From contig NC_044556.1 in NCBI RefSeq assembly GCF_007565055.1, positions 134,205,808 through 134,269,807 of the forward strand: a stretch of 64,000 bases of DNA. The letters run 5' to 3'. Made by a program: the position numbers and the translations under genes. Shown in pieces: positions 11,763 to 24,245 of this stretch; within the stretch, counting starts at the first letter, position 1; each line of letters begins with the position of its first letter. The stretch is from Rhinopithecus roxellana. Its lineage: Eukaryota > Chordata > Mammalia > Primates > Cercopithecidae. Under the pieces are notes generated by a model, which was given only the letters and a program-made list of their open reading frames with translations, ran no database searches and was not told the DNA's origin.

Positions 11763-12515
11763 TAAGTGCTGGACTCCAATCATTCTCTCTTTCAAATTCT
11801 CCTGGAAGATCGCAGCAGCTTTGGTCCAATGCTCACTTTAGCCATTTGGGCCAGGGTCATGGTCATATGGTATAGACCTGTTTTCAGAGGAGTTTGTTTG
11901 GGAGGGGGAAGGGAACCACACTGACAAAACCAGAGGAGTCTACTATAATCATTGAATGACTCCTCTCCCCTCCAGTCTTCCAACTAAATAAAGAAGCCAG
12001 GCAAAAATGAATATTAAAACATTCACATTAAGAGTGAAACCAATAGTAAAAATTATGTCAGATCAGTCCATTTTTTTCTCCTCTCCACTTGTGTTAGTAG
12101 TATGAATCAGTAAGAGAGGCATATGGCAGAATAACCAGAATTATTTATCAAGCGAATTAACCATAGATTGTTTTCTAAGTAGTCACAAAATGGCAGAGAT
12201 CTTTATAGTGAGACATAATACTTGTATTAAGATAATTAAAAATTATTTGTGATTGCTACTGTGATTATCATTTTTTTATCTTTGCTAGCTCCTCAAACTG
12301 ATATATATTCCCATCAAGTGCTTTAGAGAAGCACTGGCCTTTCTCTTGACAGGCAGTGTGCATTTTGGCAACAGATTTTGAACGGAAAAATACAAGCTTT
12401 TCCCAAGCCCTAAACACAGAATATGCCATCTATTAGTTTGGATTTCTTCCTTAGTGATCATTATACCAATATGTGGTGGTTTTTCTAAGGAGAAATCGAT
12501 CCAAATCTTTCTTTG
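11763..12515. other. Unassigned DNA
   Basis: AT-rich, with no repeat family recognised. A small perfect hairpin, agtgctt-tagag-aagcact, sits at 12317-12335 in an otherwise ordinary stretch. Confidence 0.4.
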
Positions 12516-12519
12516 GACT

Positions 12520-12680
12520 CAGAATCCAAGAAGCCTGAGTTTTATCACTGGCTTGGTCACAGATGCACTGAAAATGGGCAAGTTACTTCCGTCTTTGTCT
12601 GAATTTCTCCATCTGGCAAAAGTAGATTCTGACACTCACCATCAGATAATGTTTGCAAAATGTTTGATGGTCCTTGCTGG
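12520..12680 (+). repeat. MIR SINE fragment
   Basis: Core block is readable: cactggcttggtcac, tgggcaagttacttcc, gaatttctccatctggcaaaa. Confidence 0.6.
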
Positions 12681-12689
12681 AGGCAGTAT

Positions 12690-13105
12690 GTAGTTGCAAA
12701 CTGTTGGATCATTTTTTTTCTGTCCTAAAAATTCTTCTCTTTCTTGAGAAACTATTTTTAAATTAAAAGTATCACTTTTAAAGTATGAACACACAGTAAT
12801 AAAAATTCAGTTGGTGCTGGAGAGTAATTTTTTAAAAAGTAAAGGTTTTACTCTTTGGTATTCCCCAGAGGTAACAGCTTAAAATTTTTCTATTTTGAAT
12901 CTTTCTAAGGCCAACCACTACAATAATAACTTATTATTCCTTTTTATATATCAACTTCAAAGTATATCTGCTGGACCCCCTTATGAAAAATGAAGCTCTT
13001 GACTCATTTATACTTCCCCTTCAACAGCAACTTCCAGATATATATTTTTTATTCTTTTAGATACTTCTATAGCTTTATACAACACATTCATGTTTCCATT
13101 TCTTT
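12690..13105. other. Unassigned AT-rich DNA
   Basis: No repeat or gene recognised up to the tail of the antisense L1. Confidence 0.4.
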
Positions 13106-14179
13106 TAAAAGATTTATTTTTAATTATTCTGGGTACATAATAGTTGTATATATTTGTGGGGTGCATGTGATATTTTGATACAAGTATCCAATCTGTCATG
13201 ATCAAATCATGGTAATTGAAGTGCTCATCACCTCAAGCCTTTATCATTTCTTTGTGTAAGGAACATTCCAATTCTACTCCTTTAATTATTTAAAAATATA
13301 CAATAAGTTATTGTTAACTATAGTCACCTTATTTTGCTAGCAAATACTAGATCTTATTCATTCTAACTGTACTCTTGTACTCATTAACCATCCTTACTTT
13401 ACCTCTCCCCTCCTCTGTACTACCCTTCCCAGCCTCTGGCAACCATCATTCCACTCTCTATTTCTGTGAGTTTGTTTGTTTGTTTGTTTGTTTATTTATA
13501 GTTCCCACATGTGAGTGAGAACATGCAATATTTGTCTTTCTGTGCCTGGCTTATTTCACTCAACCCAATGTCCTCCAGTTCCATTCATGTTGTTGTAAAT
13601 GATAGGATTTTATTCTTTTATTGCTGAATAATATTCTAGTGTATATATTCCCCACCTTTTCTTTCTCCATTTATCCATTGATGAACACAGGTTGCCTCCA
13701 AATCTTGGCAATTGCAAACAGTGCTGCAATAAACATGGAAGTGCAGCTATCTCTTCAATATACTAATTTCCTTTCTTTTGGATATACACCCAGCAGTGGG
13801 ATTGCTGGATTCTATGGTAGCTCTATTTTTAGTTCTTTTTGAGAAATCTCCATACTGTTCTCCATGGTTGCTATACTAATTTACATTCCCACAATAGTGT
13901 TCCAGGGTTCTACTTTCTCAATATCCTCACCAGCATTTGTTATTGCCTGTCTTTTGGATAAAAGCCATCTTAACTGGAATGAGATGATATCTCATTGTAG
14001 TTTTACTTTGCATTTCTCCGATGATTAATGATGTTGAGCATTTTTCATATTCCTATCAGCCATTTTTATGTATTTTTTAAAGAAATGTGTATTTAGATAT
14101 TTTGCTCATTTTAAAATCAGATTATGGGTTTTTTTCCTATTGTTTAGTCTTCTTATATATTCTGGTTATTAATTCCTTA

Positions 14180-14479
14180 TCAGATGGGTAGATTGCAAAT
14201 ATTTTCTCCTATTCTGTGGGTTGTCTCCTCCCTGTGTTGATTGTTTCCTTTGCTATGCAGAAGGTTTTTTAACTTGATGTTATCCTCTTTGTTCATTTTT
14301 GCTTTTATTGCCTGTGCTTTTGAGGTCTCACTCAAGAAATCTTTGTCCAGACTAATGTCCTGGAGTGCTTCCCTAATGTTTCCCTCTATTCGTTGCATAG
14401 TTTTAGTCTTATAATTAATTCTATAATCCATTTTGATTTCTATTTTTGTATATGGCAAGAGATAGGAGTCTAGTTTCAT
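14180..14479 (-). pseudogene. L1 ORF2 C-terminal remnant
   Basis: A 99-codon piece of the ORF2 C-terminal part, with FLSETSKAQAIKAKMNKED and then THRIGENICNLPI, as in other L1 ORF2 proteins. Stops and frame changes on both sides mean no functional protein. Confidence 0.85.
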
Positions 14480-15636
14480 TCTTCTGCATATGGATCTCCA
14501 GTTTCCCCAGCACCACTTATTGAAGAGACTGTCTTTTCTCCAATGTACATTCTTGGCAGTTTTGTGAAGTATGAATTGACTATAAATGTGTGGACTTATT
14601 TCTGGTTCTCTATTCTATTCCCTTGCCCCACATGTCTATTTTTAGGTCAGCACCATGCTATTTAGGTTACTATAGCTCTGTAGTATAATTCGAAGTCAGG
14701 TAATATGATTCCGTCAGTTTTGTTCTCTTTGCTCAGGATGACTTTGGCTATCCTGGGTCTTTTGTGGTTCCATATAACTTTTAGATTTTTTTTTCTATTT
14801 CTGTCAAGAATGTCGTTGGTTTTTTGATAGGGATTGCATCGAATCTGTAGATTGTTTAGGGTAGTGGAGACATTTTAACAAAATTGAGTCTTCCAATTCA
14901 TGAATGTAGAATATCTTCATTTTGGGGTGTCTTTTTCAATTTATTTCATCAATGTTTCATAGCTTTCATTGTAGAGATTACTTCTTTGGTTAACTTTATT
15001 CTTGGTATTTTATTTTATTCATAGCTATTGTAAATGAGATTACTTTCCTGGTTTCTTTTTCAGATTCTTTTCTGTAGGCATATAGAAATGCTACTGATTT
15101 TTGCATGTTGATTTTTTTTTATCCTGCAACTTTACTGAATTTGTTTATAAGTTCTGTTTTCTGGCGGAGTCTTTAGGTTTTTCTAAATATGATTTTATAT
15201 CGTCTGCAAAGAAGGATAATTTGACTTCTTTCTTTCCAATTTGGAGGCCGTTTCTTTCTTTCTTTTGTCTAATTGAGCTGGCTAGGACTTCCAGTACTAT
15301 GTTAAATAGGAATGGAGAAAGTGGGCATTCTCATCTTGTTACAGATCTTAAAAGAAAGGCTTTCATTTTTCACCATTCAATATAATACTAGCTATGGCTT
15401 TGTCATATATGGCTTTTATCATATTGAGGTATGTTCCTTCTATATTCATTTTTTTGAGAGTTTGTCATAAAGGATGTTGATGTTGAATCTTATCAAATGC
15501 TTTTTGGAATCAATTGAAATGATCCTATGGTTTTTGTCCTTCATTTTGTTGACATTATTTATCATATTTATTGATTTGCATATATTGAACCATCCTTGCA
15601 TCCCTGGGATGAATCCCATTTCATCATGATGAATGA

Positions 15637-15934
15637 CATATATATATTTTTTTCAAGATGGAATCTTGCTCTGTCACCCAGGCTTGAGTGCATGGCACAA
15701 TCTCGGCTCACTGCAACCTCCGCCTCCCAGGTTCAAGCAATTCTTCCGCCTCAGCCTCCCAAGTAGCTGGGATTACAGGCACCCACCACCACACCTGGCT
15801 AATTTTTGTATTTTTAGCAGAGATGGGGTTTCACCATGTTGGCCATGCTGCTCTTGAACTCTTGACCTCATGATCTGCCCGCCTTGGCCTTTCAAAGTGC
15901 TGGGATTACAGGCGTGAGCCACCACGCATGACCG
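15637..15934 (-). mobile_element. AluS-type SINE inside the L1
   Basis: Antisense Alu with target duplication tgatgaatga at 15627-15636 and 15935-15944. L1 ORF2-complement sequence resumes directly after it. Confidence 0.9.
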
Positions 15935-16060
15935 TGATGAATGATATTTTTAATGTGTTATTGAATTTGGTTTGCTAGCATTTTGTTGAAGATTTTTGCA
16001 TCTGTGTTCATCAGAGATACTGGCCTGTAGTTTTCATTTTCAACTTTCCATTTCTTGATT

Positions 16061-16329
16061 CGTTGATTTTAGCCAGTACCTCTTGACTTCCCTCTAAGAC
16101 AATGAAGGATTTAACAGCCCTCCTTCCTGTCTCTGTCTCCTCCCCTTATGGGTATTCCCAGTGTTACAGCTTCAGTTCATCACATAGTTAATTTCACATT
16201 GCCAAAATTTATAGAATTTATACTTTCTTATATAATTATACTTTATTTTTCTGTGTTTTGGCTGTTAAGTCTAAAAGTGATCAGAATTTATATTTTATTT
16301 AAAAGAATATTACTATTCATTGTATAATC
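16061..16329. other. Unassigned AT-rich DNA
   Basis: No repeat or gene recognised. Confidence 0.4.
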
Positions 16330-16470
16330 AATTCCATTCAGTTCCAATAAAAATGTTTGTTGATTACATACTTTGGGCCAGACACTCTTCTAAGTTCTAA
16401 GGATACATCAATGAGTACAACAGGTGAACATCCTGCCTTTTCACAGCTTACATTTTAATGTATGGTTAGA
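16330..16470 (-). repeat. L2 3' end (antisense)
   Basis: Complement of the L2 3' terminus: atgtttgttgattacatactttgggccagacac, then tcttctaagttctaaggatacatcaatgagtacaacaggt read in consecutive blocks. Confidence 0.75.
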
Positions 16471-17250
16471 CTCAGAAAAAATGATGCAACCCTAAGTCAT
16501 TTAATCTTTGCCAATAGAAAAATATATGAACATACTTAAATTGGGAGAAGGAGAGAAGAAGCAGAGCAAACAGGGCACTGAATTTTTATATTATTAGAAT
16601 ATGCCTTTACTTTCTCTCTATGATAACCCAGAATCCTCAGCATTTTAAAAGAAATGTATTTCTTTTTGTTAAAGATATTCTTTCCAAAGCCTCCTGACTG
16701 CCGATCTAATTTGCTGTTTTCAATTTCATCTTGCTGAAGGATTCTTTGTTTAGTTTATTGTAGGGGTTTTCTTGCTTTTGCTTTTTCTGGTTTTACTTTG
16801 TATTGAATGGCTAGGGTTGGTTGCTTTTATAATTCCATGTCTTTCTCTTTTATTTATACTGCTGGAATAAATTCTCAAACAATTATTTCAAGAAGTATCA
16901 TATATTCAGATAAGGACTTTATTTTTGCCATTTCATTATCCCATTTGGTCGATAGTTTTTGCTGGGAATAGAATTGTTTATTAAAAATCCATTTCTATCA
17001 GAACTCTGAAGGTATTCTCTCACACCCTGAATAAAAAGGTCAGATGCCAACCTGAGTTTTGCTCCCCTGAGGCTATCCTGCCCGCCTATCAACCAATAAG
17101 TATTACATATTCTTTTCTTCAGCCTTGGCAAAAGAAATTTTACAAGGATATATTTAAGTGTGAGTCTTTTTATAAAACTAATTTTGCTGGGTATATTATA
17201 GGAGCCCCCTCTCATGAGACTCTTACCTGTTTTCAGCTATGGAAAAATCC
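16471..17250. other. Unassigned DNA, possibly antisense old L1
   Basis: Style resembles the complement of old L1 coding sequence (about 16930-17230), but I could not place it. A 98-codon frame on the minus strand (16919-17215) has no recognisable domain. Confidence 0.35.
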
Positions 17251-17305
17251 CCTTTATTCTATTCTATTCTATTCTATTCTATTCTATTCTATTCTATTTA
17301 TTTAT
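17251..17305. repeat. (ATTCT)n microsatellite
   Basis: About nine uninterrupted pentamer units, then tttatttatttt. The pentanucleotide runs are likely length-variable. Confidence 0.95.
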
Positions 17306-18961
17306 TTTGCTTTTACTAGTCATGTGCAGTAGTGAGAAGCAGGGAAAGAGTAGAACAAGGAGTTTGATCTGTAACTGACTGTGAACAATTAATTGAAATA
17401 ACTCATTACCCTCAGACCAGCCTTCATTCTTTGTTTCTTGGACAAATTCCTATCTTTTGGAAATCATACTGGGTAGATTTGGGCCTTCTTATATTGCTTC
17501 TCCATATTTCTTCACTCTTCTCATAATTCACTTCTTAGCTTTTTTTTTTTTTTTTTTTTTCTGTCTATGTTCTGGGAAATTTATTTAACTCTTTGGTCCA
17601 GTCTTGCCATTCGATTTTTTATTTTGACAATGGTATTTTTAATTTCCATGAATTCTTTCTTATTCTCAGATAGCAGCCCTTTTTAATTTAATGGATACAA
17701 TTTCTTATTCATTTAAGGTTATCTTCTCTTCTTTGAACCATCTGTTTCCTTTGCGTTCTTTGCTCTGCTATCCATCTTGGTCTTTGCCTTTTGCGCTGAT
17801 CACTTTCTCTCCTTGTGTATGAAGGACTGGACTGATTGCTTCAGATAGCTGATACGGGTTGCCTCTGCCTTTTAGGGCCTACTCATCAATAAGAAGGCTG
17901 GCCTCATGACCTGGGTATGATTTCAGGGTCCTGGTTCCCCAGCTTCACTTTAGGGCATGTGGGCAGACAGCTAGGCCCCAATGCCTCCCTATTTTACACT
18001 GCCAGAAGAGGCTCTGCTCTGAGGAGCCAGTCCCCACTCTGTAAGCCTTGCACCCTCTAGAGTGTAGTTCTTGGTTTTAGCATGAGGGCAGTGCTCCCGC
18101 TATAGTCGGGGAGCTGGCTGTGAAAGAAGGTGAGGCCAATCTGCACAACCATCCTGTAAATGAGTCTCCAATCAAGCCCCCAACTCTGTCTTATATCCAT
18201 GGATTCTAGAGTCTCAGTCTTGTGAAATATTCTGAACTTTTACAGTCTTCTTCTGTGCATCTTCTGAGCTGTGTCTCTCTTTCTCTTATATTTCTACCAA
18301 TAAAATTCTTCTGTCTTCCATTCCAGATGTCAGTGAAAATCTTCCACCCCCTCATGCAGCCACCTCTTATTTTCAATGTCTTTATGAACATATTCCTATT
18401 TATCTCTTTTCTAACATTTCAAAAGATTTTAAGAGCAAAAAGGAAGATACAGATGTATGCCCTACCCAGCACCTTGTATCAGAATCTCCTTTCTTTTTCC
18501 CTTATAAAATACTGAAAATATCACCTTAAATTGTATTTCATTAGTGTTGTTTTCAAGTATTGAAAAGAGACTGTTCTTAACATTTGTCTTGAACAAGTTG
18601 GTGGCTATTTTTGTCTTTGTTTCTGTCAAAGCAGGTGCCAGTACAATTGTGAATTTAAATGTATTATCTGGGTTCAAATAACTGGGTTCAAATTATGGGA
18701 TGTGTCCAGCACTGAGAATTGGGGGTTAGGCAAGAACCTCTGTCTTCTGAAAAATAAAATGTTCAACATGTGGGGTATTTGTTTCTGAGACACAAGTCTA
18801 AGAGTGCAGAGTTGTGGGGTTTTCAACTCACGTGAGTGTCCTTCCTTGGATTTGGTAGTGGTTTCTTAGATATGTCACCAAACCCACAACCAACCAACCA
18901 ACCAACCAAACAAAACCTAGATCTTCATTAAAATGGAAACCTTTTGTGCTTTAAAGGATAC
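17306..18961. other. Unassigned DNA with small simple repeats
   Basis: A run of about 21 T is at 17540-17560 and an (AACC)n tract at about 18886-18911. 17560-17720 has the look of antisense old LINE. Frames at 18206-18391, 18222-18515 and 18462-18677 show no domain. Confidence 0.4.
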
Positions 18962-19290
18962 TGCTATATCTCAATATTTGTGTCCCTCCAAAATTCATAG
19001 GTTAAAATCTTAATTCCCAAGGTAATGGTATTAGGAGATGGGGCCTTTGGAAGGCAATTAGGTCTCGAGGGCAGTATGTCATGAGTGGGATTATTGCCCT
19101 TATAAAGAAGGCCTGAGAATTCCCTGCCTCCTCCACCATGCCAAGTTAGAGTGAAAGAAAAGCTATTTATGAGGAATCCTCACCAGACAATTTGCCGGCA
19201 CCTTGGTCTTGGAGTTCTAGTCTCCAGAATTGTTTGTGAGTTACCCAGTTTTATAGTATTTTGTTTTAGCAGCCCAAACAGACTGAGACA
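18962..19290 (+). mobile_element. MaLR LTR (MST/MLT1A class)
   Basis: TG start with tttgtgtccctccaaaattca, then ggtattaggagatggggcc, ttataaagaaggcct, cctcaccagacaatttgcc and a terminal ttttgttttagcagcccaaacagactgagaca. A complete solo LTR of about 330 bp. Confidence 0.9.
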
Positions 19291-19321
19291 GAGACAGTAA
19301 GAAAGTGAAAAGACAAGCTAC

Positions 19322-19625
19322 AGGGTCATGTGCAGTGGCTCACGTCTGTAATCCCAGCGCCAAGGTGGGTGGATGACCTGAGGTCTGGCCAGGTGGATCA
19401 GCCTGGCCAGCATGGTGAAACCCCATCTCTACTAAACATACAAAAATTAGCCAGGTGTAGTGGCACATGCCTGTCATCCCAGCTACTCAGGAGGCTCAGG
19501 CATGAGAATTGCTCGAACGTAGGAGGTGGTGGATACAGTGAGCTGAGCTGAGATTGTGCCACTTGCATTCCAGCCTGGGCAACAGAATGAGACTGTGTCT
19601 CAAAAAAAAAAAAAAAAAAAAAAAA
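19322..19625 (+). mobile_element. AluS-type SINE
   Basis: Dimeric Alu with a deletion and rearrangement in the left monomer after atcccagcg, ending in about 23 A. It abuts the start of an L1M fragment. Confidence 0.9.
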
Positions 19626-19629
19626 GACG

Positions 19630-20540
19630 ACCCACCAAGTGAGACAAAATATTTGCTAATCATATATTTAATAAGGCACTTGTATCTAGAATACATAAAG
19701 AATTATTATAACTCAATAATAAAAGGACAATCCGATTTTTAAATGGGCAAAAAGTCTGAACAGACATTTCTCCATGTATCCAAAGATACGCAAACAGCCA
19801 ACAAGTTCACAAAAAGATGCTTAATATCATTAGGCAACAGAGAAATGCAAATCAAAGCAACAATGAGATGTCACTTCACACCACTGTTATGGCTAGAATA
19901 AAAAAGACAGATAATGACAGTAATTGGTAAGGCTGTAGAGAAATTGGAATCCTCATGCACTGCTAGTGGGAAGTGGTACAGCTACTTAAGAAAGTCCAGC
20001 AGTTCTTCAAAATGTCAAATAGAGAGTTACCATACTATCCAAAAATTTCACTTCTAGGTATGTACCCAAGAGAAATCCAAGCATACACCTACACCAAAAC
20101 TTGCATACAAATGTTGAGAGTGGCATTATTTATAGTAGCCAAAAGATGGAAACAATGCAAATGTCTATTAATTGATGAATGGATGAATAAAATGTGGCAT
20201 ATCCATTCAATGGAATATTGATGGCAATAAAAAAGAATGAAGTACGGACACATGCTACGATTGGGGCGGACCTTGAAAACATGCTAGCTGAAAGAAGCCA
20301 ATCACAAAAGACCAATATCGTTTCATTCCATTTATATGAAATGTTCAGAACAAGCAAATGTATAGACAGAATGTAGGGTAGTGGTTGTCTAGGGCTGGGC
20401 AGGATGTTAGGTTTAGGGGTGATAGCTAAAGGGTACAGAGTTTCTATTTGGTGATAAAAATGTTCTAAGATTGATTTTGATGATGTTTGCACATCTCTTG
20501 AATATACCGAAAACCATCGAACTGCACAATTAAGAAAGTA
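19630..20540 (+). mobile_element. L1M ORF2 end and 3' UTR
   Basis: ORF2 C-terminal DNA is recognisable (gagaaatgcaaatcaaagcaacaatgagatg in blocks; caatggaatattgatggcaataaaaaagaatga), then the UTR (gtggttgtctagggctggg; catcgaactgcacaattaaga). Frames are broken; an 82-codon piece at 19973-20221 is the longest. Confidence 0.85.
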
Positions 20541-20564
20541 AGATTGAATCAGGAGGCTGTTTTG

Positions 20565-21035
20565 AATAGGGTTTAAGAATACAGACTTTGGGGTCGGGCG
20601 TGGTGGCTCACACTTGTAATCCCAGCACTTTGGGAGGCCGAGGCGGGTGGATCACCTGAGGTCAGGAGTTCAAGACCAGCCTGGCCAACATGGTGAAACC
20701 CCATCTCTACTAAAAATACAAAAATCAACCAGGTGTGGTAGTGGGTGCCTGTAATCCCAGCTACTCGGGAGGCTGAGACAGGAGAATCACTTGAACCCAG
20801 GAGGTGGAGGTTGCAGTGAGCCGAGATCGCGCCACTGTACTCCAGCCTGGGCAATAAAGAGTGAAACTCTGTCTCAAAAAAAAAAAAAAAAAAAAAAAAA
20901 GAATACAGACTTTGGAATTAGGCTGACTTGAGTTGAATTCCTGGCTTTACTACTTACTGGTTGTATGACTTTACTAAGATACTAATTCTCACTGCCCCTC
21001 AATTCCCATATCTGGAAAGCAAAAATAATGATATC
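20565..21035 (+). repeat. MIR SINE split by an Alu
   Basis: MIR 5' part at 20565-20591 (aagaatacagactttgg), resuming at 20899 with gaattaggctgacttgagttgaattcctgg, tactacttactggttgtatgac and ccatatctggaaagcaaaaataatga. The Alu target duplication lies within the MIR. Confidence 0.85.
20592..20898 (+). mobile_element. AluSx-type SINE inside the MIR
   Basis: Full-length Alu with exact 17-bp target duplication aagaatacagactttgg at 20575-20591 and 20899-20915. Confidence 0.95.
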
Positions 21036-21652
21036 AGACTTAGAGTGCACGTGTGTGGGCACACACACCCACACATACACTTCTCAAAATGGCCAGAAAC
21101 TGTCTTGTGGAAGCAGAATGGTGGAGGCCAGTCAAAGGCTTCCTCACTCCTGCTCTGCAACAACATACCCCCTCTCCAACTCTTGCCTTGGTGCAGAAGC
21201 AGCTATGTCCCACTTTATCCTAAGGTCCTTGACTCGGGAGGGAAGACAGATCCAATTCAGTGAGAAACCAACTAATTTTCACCTTCTCTTGATCCTTTCT
21301 TTTCCTCTGACTTTTATCTGTCTCAGTCCCATATCCATAAAGTTCTTTCCTCAAATTTGAAAAATGGATAGGGATGAAAGACAGCAAAAAATTAACTTTA
21401 AAAATCTCTCACTATTTTGATGTTATACCCAAGGTCCCAGGGACACAGTAGACAAGGACTGGACATTTATCAATTACAAACTCCAAGGCTAGGATAAGTT
21501 ACTTCAATGGATGTAGAAATTACAAGTGGTATTTAGATGCTAGCTGACTCGGCAGATTAATCATTATGGTGTAGTATAAAGTCTAGATGAAATAAAGTCA
21601 GCCCAGTAATTCTAGTTGGAGAGGGCATGTGCACACTTCAAAAACAATCAGT

Positions 21653-21693
<41 letters not shown>

Positions 21694-22087
21694 ACACAGG
21701 CTGTGGAGAATAGCCATTTCCAAAGCCACAGGAAACTTAGGAATGAGTTTTCTAAGAGAATGTTTTATCTCAAGCCAAATAGATGTAACATTAAAGCACC
21801 AAGCCTATAGCCTGCTGGACCTACCAATCCATGCTTCTCAATAAAGGACCACTCACCCAAAGGGAAAAACATTTTCAACTCCTTTCTTTACTTACTTTAA
21901 TCTAAAATCGACTCTACTGAGAAGACAAGGAAGATGTGACTAATATTTTGGCAGGAAGCAAATCCACCCTACAGTGGCAATCTAGGACTGGTACTAGCCA
22001 TCTGGATGGTTGGTTCTTAGCAAGATGGTGGTGACATAGAGTTAAAAAATTTCTAGATTAAAGCAAAGATAAGAATAATGAACATAA
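21036..22087. other. Unassigned DNA with an orphan A39 tract
   Basis: A short CA-rich patch is at 21058-21081. A pure run of 39 A spans 21654-21692 with no recognisable SINE or LINE before it. An aataaa lies about 60 bp upstream (near 21590). No gene recognised. Confidence 0.4.
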
Positions 22088-22285
22088 TGATGATAATACA
22101 ATAATCATAGCAAACATTTATTAAGAATTTACTATGCCCAGGAAGTCTTCTGAATACTTCATGTTTTAACCCATCAAATTCCAAGCATAACCCTACAACT
22201 AATATTCTCATTATTTAGAAGAGAAAACTTAAAATAGAGACCATCCTATCATTTGGTAGCACCCAGAATTGAGGCCAAGGGAAGT
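22088..22285 (-). repeat. MIR SINE (antisense)
   Basis: Complement of MIR: atagcaaacatttattaagaatttactatgccc, then cttcatgttttaaccca, attctcattatttagaagagaaaact. Confidence 0.75.
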
Positions 22286-22411
22286 AAAGGATCTTGCATA
22301 TAATTATTGAAGTTTGTTTTATTTGCCTTCAAACTTCCTTCTTCATGAATTCATATTTTCTCTTTACCATATTTCAGGTTCTCAATCCTTTTTATTTATT
22401 CATTTATTTTA

Positions 22412-22531
22412 AATAGACACAGGGTCTCACTATGTTGCCCAGGCTGGTCTCAAAGTCCTGGGCTTAAGCTATTCTCTTGTCTCAGCCTCCCAAAGTGCTG
22501 GTATCACAGAGGTGAGCCACCATGCCTGGCC
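22412..22531 (-). mobile_element. FLAM-type Alu left monomer (antisense)
   Basis: Single monomer: gacacagggtctcactatg, ttgcccaggctggtctcaaa, cctcccaaagtgctggtatc, gagccaccatgcctggcc. Its tail is the T/A-rich stretch at 22388-22411. Confidence 0.85.
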
Positions 22532-22799
22532 AATTCTCTTTATTTATAAAGAAACATGTTCTCATGAAAACATCCTATGTCAGCCATTTATCCTTTACTC
22601 ATCAAGGTCACTAACATCTAAGTGATATTGGTGCCAAACCCAATGTTTAATATCTTTCTCTTGCTTGTCCCATAGGCAGCGTTTTTTTCTTTTTGTTTGT
22701 TTTTTAGAATTTCACATTATATTGTAGACTAAAGGGTAGACATACAGTTTTGTTACACTGAGTAATGCTGAAGCAATTGGGTAAATTGAGTGATACTGA
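22532..22799. other. Unassigned DNA
   Basis: Short stretch without a recognised family. T-rich at 22681-22705. Confidence 0.4.
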
Positions 22800-22996
22800 G
22801 ACTTGGAGTCCCACATGGCAAAAGGAGTGCACAAGCTCCCACAGGCCTCTTTTATAAGAGCACTAATCCCAATTCATGAGGTGGAGCTCTCATGACCTGA
22901 TCACTTCCCAAAGCCCCCATCTCATAATATCATTGCATTGGAGATTGTTTCAATGCGTGATTTTTTGGGGGATACACGAATATTCAGACCATAGCA
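22800..22996 (-). mobile_element. MaLR LTR fragment (antisense)
   Basis: Complement of an MST/MLT1A-like 5' half: tcatgaggtggagctctcatgacctgatcacttcccaaagccccc in blocks, ending gacacacg-like 'gatacacgaatattcagaccatagca'. Confidence 0.8.
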
Positions 22997-23111
22997 ATGT
23001 CTGAGACATCGCAAACTTACTATGACCAAAACCAAAGGTGTAATTTCCCTTACCAGACCTGCTTCTCCCACAATCTTTCCCTGTATCAGTAAATGGCAAC
23101 TCTGCCATTCT

Positions 23112-23421
23112 TTCTTTTTTTTTTTTTTTTTTTTTTTGAGATGGAGTCTCGTTCTGTCACCCAGGCTGGAGTGCAGTGGTGCAATCTTGGCTCACTGCAA
23201 CCTCCTGCCTCCCAGGTTTAAGCGATTCTCCTGCCTCAGCCTCCCGAGTAGCTGGAATTACAGGCACCCATCACCATGCCTGGCTAATTTTTGTATTTTT
23301 AGTAAAGATGGGGTTTCACCATGTTGGCCAGGCTGGTCTCAAACTCCTGACTTAAGGTGATCCGCCCGCCTCATTCTCCCAAAGTGCTGGGATTACAGAC
23401 GTGAGCCACCACGCCGGGCCT
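23112..23421 (-). mobile_element. AluS-type SINE
   Basis: Antisense full-length Alu with a T23 tail. Target duplication aactctgccattct (23098-23111) against aactctgcccttct (23422-23435), one mismatch. Confidence 0.95.
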
Positions 23422-23435
23422 AACTCTGCCCTTCT

Positions 23436-24245
23436 AGGTGCTTAGGTGAAGAGTCTTGGAGTCATCCTTGACTCCTTTCTTCATCCCCATATTTACATAA
23501 ACAAATCCTATGGCTCTAAAATCAACATAGATCCACAACGTAATGTTTTCTCACCATCCCACAATTGCTGTGGTCTGGTCCAAGCCTCAACCCTCCTGCC
23601 TGGATTGTTGTGACAGCACTGAAAACAGTTTGTTCTTCCACCTCTGCCCCACTGCAGCATGTAGAGTGAAATTTTGAAGCCATGAAGTCAAAATCCCACA
23701 ATAGCTTCATATGTCACTCAGTCAATAACTAAATTCCTTCAATGGTTCATAGGCTCTACGTGCTTTGCAGGTTTCCTAACCTCACCCAACAAATCCCTCT
23801 GACCTCCTTCTCATACAACGTCTCTTAATTCACTTGCTCTTGGTCTCCTTGTTGTTTTTGTATCAGTCATGTCACTACCTTAAGGTCTTTGCACATGCTG
23901 CCTCTCAGTATGGAACACTCTTCCCCAGATAAACGCATGGCTAGCATCCTCTCTTATTTTAGGACTGTGCTAAAAAATCATTAGAGAAGCCACTCAAAAT
24001 GATGAGAAAAGAAGCCACTGAATATAAATGACAACCTATCACTTCTGCATTCCTGATCCCTTTCTCTTGATTTGTTGTGAGCCTTAGCAATTATAACCAC
24101 TTGATTATTAGATGTTTAATTTGTCCATTGTTGGTCTCTCCATATTAACTCTAAACCACATGAAAGCAGAAACTCTGTTTACTTTGTTCACTGTAATATC
24201 CCCAGCATCTCAAACAGCACCTGGTACTGTTAAATTAGTGAATGG
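23436..24245 (+). repeat. L2 LINE 3' portion
   Basis: Colinear with L2: ggagtcatccttgactcctttcttc, tggattgttgtgacagc, ttccttcaatggttcat, ggtctttgcacatgctgcc, ctcttccccagataaacgc, catgaaagcagaaactctg, tatccccagcatctcaaacagcacctggtactg. Non-coding fossil. Confidence 0.9.

Larger units (their letters stand above)
13108..16060 (-). mobile_element. L1 (L1PB/L1MA age class), 5'-truncated, antisense
   Basis: Starts with the complement of an L1 3' UTR (gggtacataatagttgtatata, ggtaattgaagtgctcatcacctcaagc) and continues through ORF2 into the reverse-transcriptase region. Complementary-strand ORF2 remains as fragments only, such as 99 codons at 14180-14479 (RIGENICNLP block). It is split by an Alu at 15637-15934. 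An internal (GTTT)n tract is at about 13470-13493. Confidence 0.9.

Noticed and set aside
18886..18911. (AACC)n tract as a regulatory repeat
   Set aside because: Short simple repeat with no supporting context.
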